Shown here: positions 6,364 through 10,609 of the stretch, piece by piece
Position numbering within the stretch: the stretch's first letter is position 1
Layout: each line of letters begins with the position of its first letter
Source of the DNA: an uncultured Planctomycetaceae bacterium
GTDB lineage: Bacteria; Planctomycetota; Phycisphaerae; UBA1845; UTPLA1
Assembly (NCBI GenBank): GCA_938008425.1
Contig: CALLKH010000533.1
Location: 1 to 10,609, forward strand
Length of the DNA stretch: 10,609 nt
Reading direction: 5' to 3'
Notes under the pieces: generated by a model
Databases searched by the model: none
What the model was told of the DNA's origin: nothing
What the model saw: only the letters and a program-made list of their open reading frames with translations
Translations under genes and position numbers: made by a program

Positions 6364-7632
6364 CTACATCACCTTCGAGATGGTGAAGATCGGCAGAAGC
6401 ATTGACAGCACGAGGCCGCCGACAACCACGCCCAGAAACAGAACGATGGCCGGTTCGATGAGGCTCGTGAGCGTCTTAATCGCCACGTTCATCTCCGCCT
6501 CGCAGAAATTCGCGACGCGTTCCATGACCTTGCCGAGCTGACCGCTCTTTTCACCGGCGCCAAGCATTTTTCGAATCGCCGGCGGAATATTGGGGCTGTC
6601 ACCAAGGGCGTCGGAGATCTGCTGCCCGCCCTCGATCCGCTCTTTCACGACCCCCCACATCTTTTCGTAATGCAGACTGCCGCAGACGTTGGTGGTGAGT
6701 CGGACCGCGTCGAGCATCGATACGCCCGATTGAATCATGGTGCCGAGCGTTCGAAGGCTTCGCGCGAGGATGCTCTTGTGAAAAAGCGGTCCCATGAGCG
6801 GCAACTTCAGCTTGAATGCCTCGGACTGCCATTTCCCGGCCGGCGTTCGGCAGTAGTAGAAGAGAAGCCCCCCGATGATGATCACGGCGCCAAGGAAATA
6901 GAGCCCGTATGCCCCCGAGAAATCGGCGAACGCCAGCAGCCATCGCGTGAGCTTTGGCAATTTGTCTTCCTTGCCCGAGTAGATTTCGGCGAACTTCGGG
7001 AGCACGAAGGTCACGAGGAACACCGTCGTGCCGAGGGCGAAGAGACACATGACGATGGGATAGGTAATCGCGCCCTTTACCTTCTTCTTCAGATCGGCCT
7101 GCCGCTCCAGGTACGAGGCAAGTCGCTCCAGGATCGGCGCGAGTTGCCCCGAAGCTTCGGAGGCCTTGATCAGGCTGGTATAGAGCGGGCTGAATACCTT
7201 GGGGTGTTCGGCGAGCGCAGCTGAAAACTCGCTGCCGCCGCGCACCTGATCGATGACAGAGTCCAGCGCCCGGGCGAACCGCGGCGAGTTGCCCGGATGC
7301 ACGCACGCGTCCAGCGCTTCGGCCAGCGAGACGCCTGTGTCGACCATGACCGCCAGCTGGCTGGTGAAGAAGATGATGTCCTGCGGATTGAGCTTTTCGC
7401 CGAACAGCGGCTTGTTCATCGCCGAGGTGGCCTTTGCGCCGCCCGCCGCCGGCGTCTCCCTGACCCGAATCTTCGCCCTGGCGGAGGCACCCTCCGCTTT
7501 CTGTGCCATCTGCACGACGAATTTCCCTTCGCCACGAACCAGCTTCGCCGCCTCGCTCTGGGTTGCGGCGGTGACCTCACCCTCGACGCGATTGTTCGAT
7601 CCATCCCGAGCAACGTAGGTAAATACTGCCAT
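6364..7632 (-). CDS. pilC: Type IV pilus / type II secretion inner-membrane platform protein PilC
   Basis: 422 residues, the usual length (about 400-420). The N-terminal cytoplasmic segment FTYVARDGSNNRVEGEV is typical of PilC/GspF. It is followed by a linker and two T2SSF domains (about 85-210 and 285-410). Each has the repeated hallmarks: QLAVMVDTGVSLAEAL and ASEASGQL in the first, LGTMIQSGVSMLDAV and AGEKSGQL in the second. Membrane segments are predicted at about 191-211, 242-261 and 391-416. PilC sits in the inner membrane under the pilus, contacts the PilB and PilT hexamers, and couples their ATP hydrolysis to pilin insertion and removal. The ATG at 7630-7632 has GGGAG about eleven bases upstream. 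It lies 45 bases after pilT on the same strand, so pilB-pilT-pilC form one operon, the same order as in Myxococcus. A GspF role in a secretion system is the alternative, but an adjacent PilT-type ATPase favours type IV pili. Confidence 0.94.
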   Translation of the reverse strand: MAVFTYVARDGSNNRVEGEVTAATQSEAAKLVRGEGKFVVQMAQKAEGASARAKIRVRETPAAGGAKATSAMNKPLFGEKLNPQDIIFFTSQLAVMVDTGVSLAEALDACVHPGNSPRFARALDSVIDQVRGGSEFSAALAEHPKVFSPLYTSLIKASEASGQLAPILERLASYLERQADLKKKVKGAITYPIVMCLFALGTTVFLVTFVLPKFAEIYSGKEDKLPKLTRWLLAFADFSGAYGLYFLGAVIIIGGLLFYYCRTPAGKWQSEAFKLKLPLMGPLFHKSILARSLRTLGTMIQSGVSMLDAVRLTTNVCGSLHYEKMWGVVKERIEGGQQISDALGDSPNIPPAIRKMLGAGEKSGQLGKVMERVANFCEAEMNVAIKTLTSLIEPAIVLFLGVVVGGLVLSMLLPIFTISKVM

Positions 7633-7677
7633 GGCTCATTGTTCTCCCGACTGAGACGACTTGCGATTCGTCGATGC

Positions 7678-8904
7678 TTATTCGTTCGCCCAGGGAATAT
7701 CCGAGCCGCTTCGCTTCGGCGCGGGCAAATCAACTTCCATTCGATCTCGCGGGGCGCTGCCGCCCGCGCCGCCCAGCATGACCTGCATCCGAACCGGATC
7801 CGCTGCGGCCAAAACGGCCGACTCCGGCGTGATCCGCCCCGACTTGACCAACTCCTCGAGCGACTGCTCGAGCGTGTGCATTCCCATCCGCCGACCGGTT
7901 TCGATCATGGATGAAATCAAGTGCGTTTCGTTTTCCCGGATGGCGCGACGGATCGCGGCCGTCGCGACGAGCAATTCCGTCGCGGGAACGAGTGAGTCGT
8001 TCAAATTGTCCTGAATCAACGACTGACAAAGAATGGCCCGAAGCGAGCCGGCGAGCTGCGACCGCACCTGCGGCTGCTGTGCCGCCGGGAAGACATCAAT
8101 GATTCGGGCGATGGTCTGCGATGCGTTGCAGGTATGCAGCGTCGCAAGCACAAGGTGACCCGTCTCGGCCGCGGTCAGCGCCGACGCCATTGTCTCGAGA
8201 TCGCGAACTTCGCCAAGCAGCACCACGTCGGGCCTCTGCCGCAGGACGAATCGAAGTGCAGAGGCAAACGTCGGGCAGTCCTCGCCGACCTGTCGCTGTT
8301 CGATCAGACATGTTCCGGGCTTGAATGCGAATTCAACGGGATCCTCGATCGTGATGATGTGCCGCCGCCGCCCGCGATTCATGTGGTCGATCAGCGCCGC
8401 CAGCGTCGTCGACTTGCCCTGTCCCGTGCCGCCGGTGACCAGCACGAGCCCGTTCGAATAATCGGCAAACTGGATCACCTGTTCGGGCAAACCCAGCGAA
8501 TCAAACGCTGGAATGTCTTCGGGAATCGCCCGTATCGCCGCCGCCAGCGTCTCGCGCTGATAATGCAGATTGATGCGATACCGCCCGACGCCGGGAATCG
8601 TGACGCCGAGGTCCACGTCCCGCACGGTGTGAAGCTTGTGTCGCTGCTCATCGTTCATCAGCGAATCCACGAGCTGTTCCACGTTTTCCGCACTGAGCGC
8701 GACGGACGACAGATCCACCCACTCCCCGCGGATCGACACCGTCGGCGGCACATTCGCGACCAGCAGCAGATCACTGGCCCCACGTGAGGCGGCGCTTTTC
8801 AGCATCGCCGTAAGTTCTTCGCTGATGCGTGCGCCGCGCCCGGCGGGTCTCTGCGCGGCGGCGGCCGACAATTGAATCGGAGGATTCTCAACCTGCACTG
8901 ACAC
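7678..8904 (-). CDS. pilT: PilT-family type IV pilus retraction ATPase
   Basis: 408 residues, against about 345 for classical PilT; the excess is an Ala-rich N-terminus (about 25 residues) and a disordered C-terminal tail (about 370-408). PilT hexamers at the base of the pilus hydrolyse ATP to pull pilins back into the inner membrane, driving twitching motility and DNA uptake. Visible motifs: GASDLLLVANVPP (42-54), Asp-box region DVDLGVTIPGVGRYRINL (96-113), Walker A GGTGQGKST (158-166), Walker B VVLLGEVRD (227-235), His box GHLVLATLHT (249-258). The PilT-specific C-terminal helix is AIRRAIRE (317-324), followed by MIETGRRMGMHTLEQSLEEL (333-352). Deviations are Gln162 in the Walker A loop and Arg224 in RQRPD, where RxDPD is usual; PilU-type paralogues are also variable there. 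No PilB-type zinc cysteines are present. The start is GTG (8902-8904), chosen for the strong AGGAGGT five bases upstream, and it overlaps pilB by 17 bases. PilU is the alternative. Confidence 0.9.
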   Translation of the reverse strand: MSVQVENPPIQLSAAAAQRPAGRGARISEELTAMLKSAASRGASDLLLVANVPPTVSIRGEWVDLSSVALSAENVEQLVDSLMNDEQRHKLHTVRDVDLGVTIPGVGRYRINLHYQRETLAAAIRAIPEDIPAFDSLGLPEQVIQFADYSNGLVLVTGGTGQGKSTTLAALIDHMNRGRRRHIITIEDPVEFAFKPGTCLIEQRQVGEDCPTFASALRFVLRQRPDVVLLGEVRDLETMASALTAAETGHLVLATLHTCNASQTIARIIDVFPAAQQPQVRSQLAGSLRAILCQSLIQDNLNDSLVPATELLVATAAIRRAIRENETHLISSMIETGRRMGMHTLEQSLEELVKSGRITPESAVLAAADPVRMQVMLGGAGGSAPRDRMEVDLPAPKRSGSDIPWANE

Positions 8905-10603
8905 GGAACACCTCCTCCAGCGTCGTAATCCCCGCCTTCGCCTTTTCGAGTCCGTCCATGAGTAGCGTGATCATGTTCGATTCCTTCGCCACCCGCCGCA
9001 TCTCCTGAAGCGGCACGTCGACCGCAATCGCCTCGCGCGCCGCGTCGTCCGGAATGAACAGTTCATACACGCCGATTCGGCCGGAATAGCCGGAACCGTG
9101 GCACTTCGAACAGCCCTCGCCCTTCATCAGCGTCTTGACGGTATGGCCGTGCTTCTCCATCGCCATGCGCTGCGCCGGCGAGATTTCATATTCGACTTTG
9201 CAATGCGGACAGATCTTCCGGACAAGCCGCTGGGCCATGACCGCATCGAGGGACGCGGCGATCAGATAGCTCTCCACGCCGATGTTGTTCAGTCGGGTGA
9301 TCGCCGAGATGGCGTCATTGGTATGCAGCGTCGTCAAGACGAGGTGGCCGGTGAGCGCCGCCTGGACGGCGGTCTTCGCGGTGTCAACGTCGCGAACTTC
9401 GCCAACCATGATGACGTCGGGGTCCTGCCGAAGCAGGGCGCGAAGCACGGTGCTGAATTTCAGGCCGATCTTCTCGTTGACCTGGAACTGGTTCACCTGC
9501 CGCAGGTTGTATTCGATCGGATCCTCCACCGTGCAGACGTTGCGCGACGGGGAATTGATCTCCGTCAGCGCCGCGTAGAGCGTGGTGCTCTTGCCGCTGC
9601 CGGTGGGACCGGTCACGAGAATCAGTCCGTGCGGATGCGAGAGCTGCTCGCGGAAGAGCTTGAGCATGGTGATCGAGAAGCCGAGCGTCTCGAGGTTCAC
9701 CATCGCCCGCGCGTTGTCGATGATGCGGATGACGACCTTTTCGCCGTGCAGGTTCGGCAGCGTCGAAACGCGCAGGTCGATCGGCCGCCCCTCCATCATG
9801 ACGTGAATGCCGCCGTCCTGCGGGAGTCGCCGCTCGGCGATGTCGAGCCCCGCCATGATCTTGATGCGCGACGTGATCGGCGCCGCCATCGGCGCGGGCG
9901 GCGTCAGCTTTTCGTAGAGTACGCCGTCCACGCGGTTGCGGATGCGAAGGTGACCCTCATCGGGCTCGATGTGAATGTCGCTCGCGCCCTCCTTGACGGC
10001 CGTATAGATCAGAAAGTTCACCAGCTTGATGACCGGCGAGTCGCCGGCCATGCCTTCGAGATTGGTGATGTCGGAGACCTTCGACTCAATGAGCTCAAAG
10101 GCATCGCCCGAGACGTCCTCGATGATGTCGTCGATGACGAAGACGTTCGCGGAGTTGATGTACTGGCCGAGAATCTGCTGCACGTCCGCGGGCGACGAGA
10201 CGACCACCTGCACGGTGCATTCCGTCATGCGGGCGATTTCTTCGAGCAGGAACACGTTCGACGGCTCGCTCAGCGCCACCGTCAGCGTGTCGCGAATCTT
10301 GAAGAGCGGGAGCACCGCGTGCTTTTCGAGAAACTCCCGGGGGATGAGGTCGACGATCTTGGCGTCCACGAGGCGCGGCACGAGCTTGGCGTACGGCACG
10401 TTGTAGGTTTCGGCCAGCGCCTCGAGCAGCCCGTCCTGCGAGACGAAGCCCAGGTCGATGAAGATTTCGCCGAGCAGCTGCTTGTGGCCGCGCGCCGCCT
10501 GCTCCTGCACCGCCTGGTCGATCTGCGCCTGCGTGATCAGCCCCTTGGCGAGGAGAATCTGCCCGACCTGCTTCTTTGATGATGTTGCGACGCCTGCTGA
10601 CAA
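8888..10603 (-). CDS. pilB: Type IV pilus assembly ATPase PilB (GspE family), start near window edge
   Basis: 571 residues visible, about the full PilB length. The N-terminal MshEN/GSPII_E_N domain (about 11-145) begins VGQILLAKGLITQAQIDQAV. The ATPase has the N2 motif GASDIHIEPDEG (206-217), Walker A GPTGSGKST (332-340), Walker B DVIMVGEVRD (396-405) and His box GHLVLTTLHTND (419-430). The zinc-binding cysteines typical of PilB/GspE are C465/C468 and C498/C501. PilB hexamers power pilus extension by feeding pilins through PilC. The first in-window start is a TTG at 10601-10603, but the frame stays open through the last six bases to the right edge, so the true start may lie outside. The N-terminus is close to complete in either case, because the conserved domain begins only about ten residues later. 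The stop overlaps pilT by 17 bases. A GspE identity in type II secretion is possible, but the adjoining pilT argues for pili. Confidence 0.94.
   Translation of the reverse strand: MSAGVATSSKKQVGQILLAKGLITQAQIDQAVQEQAARGHKQLLGEIFIDLGFVSQDGLLEALAETYNVPYAKLVPRLVDAKIVDLIPREFLEKHAVLPLFKIRDTLTVALSEPSNVFLLEEIARMTECTVQVVVSSPADVQQILGQYINSANVFVIDDIIEDVSGDAFELIESKVSDITNLEGMAGDSPVIKLVNFLIYTAVKEGASDIHIEPDEGHLRIRNRVDGVLYEKLTPPAPMAAPITSRIKIMAGLDIAERRLPQDGGIHVMMEGRPIDLRVSTLPNLHGEKVVIRIIDNARAMVNLETLGFSITMLKLFREQLSHPHGLILVTGPTGSGKSTTLYAALTEINSPSRNVCTVEDPIEYNLRQVNQFQVNEKIGLKFSTVLRALLRQDPDVIMVGEVRDVDTAKTAVQAALTGHLVLTTLHTNDAISAITRLNNIGVESYLIAASLDAVMAQRLVRKICPHCKVEYEISPAQRMAMEKHGHTVKTLMKGEGCSKCHGSGYSGRIGVYELFIPDDAAREAIAVDVPLQEMRRVAKESNMITLLMDGLEKAKAGITTLEEVFRVSAG
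8910..8916 (-). promoter_or_regulatory. Ribosome binding site of pilT inside the pilB coding end
   Basis: The minus strand reads AGGAGGT, a near-perfect Shine-Dalgarno, five bases before the GTG at 8902-8904. It lies in the last codons of pilB, whose stop is at 8888-8890. The layout suggests translational coupling of the two motor ATPases and decides the GTG start. Confidence 0.7.
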
Positions 10604-10609
10604 ATCGTA

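Noticed and set aside
9098..10579. Long open plus-strand frame (493 codons) opposite pilB
   Set aside because: It mirrors pilB codons and is rich in Arg, Asp, His and Val, with no domain motifs. It is a shadow of a well-supported gene.

Overview
This GC-rich window is almost entirely coding and carries core chromosomal genes. Nine complete or nearly complete genes are supported, plus one gene fragment cut by the left edge. The gene set and GyrA features (HPHGDAVVYP around the quinolone pocket, long acidic tail, solitary type IV pilus ATPase cluster, PTS-Ntr proteins beside HPF) suggest a Gram-negative-type environmental bacterium. A Planctomycetota (Phycisphaerae-like) origin is my best guess. 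That is inference from remembered family patterns, not a search result.

Left part (1-4653, all on the minus strand, read right to left): gyrA (DNA gyrase subunit A), then comF (phosphoribosyltransferase-fold competence/DNA-uptake protein), then hpf (short ribosome hibernation factor), then ptsN (EIIA-Ntr-like phosphoacceptor), then the first 18 codons of an HPr-like phosphocarrier gene running off the left edge. The spacing is 50, 144, 61 and 127 bases. A plausible sigma-70-type promoter lies before gyrA and another before the HPr gene. The hpf-ptsN-HPr group resembles the nitrogen-PTS neighbourhood of Proteobacteria. The comF-hpf pair resembles the comFC-hpf neighbourhood of Firmicutes.

Middle (4854-6310): a zinc-ribbon class I SAM methyltransferase on the minus strand, divergent from a thioredoxin-type arsenate reductase (arsC) on the plus strand. 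They share a gap of about 95 bases with a clear promoter for arsC. ArsC is the only plus-strand gene.

Right part (6364-10603, minus strand): a type IV pilus motor operon in the order pilB (extension ATPase), pilT (retraction-type ATPase) and pilC (inner-membrane platform). pilB and pilT overlap by 17 bases, with the pilT ribosome binding site inside the end of pilB. The pilB start lies within a few bases of the right edge and may extend beyond it.

No mobile element, CRISPR array, RNA gene or obviously new multi-gene system is visible. The points most worth checking are the non-canonical quinolone-pocket residues in GyrA, the composite comF-hpf-ptsN-HPr arrangement, and the atypical ATPase residues of the PilT-like protein.
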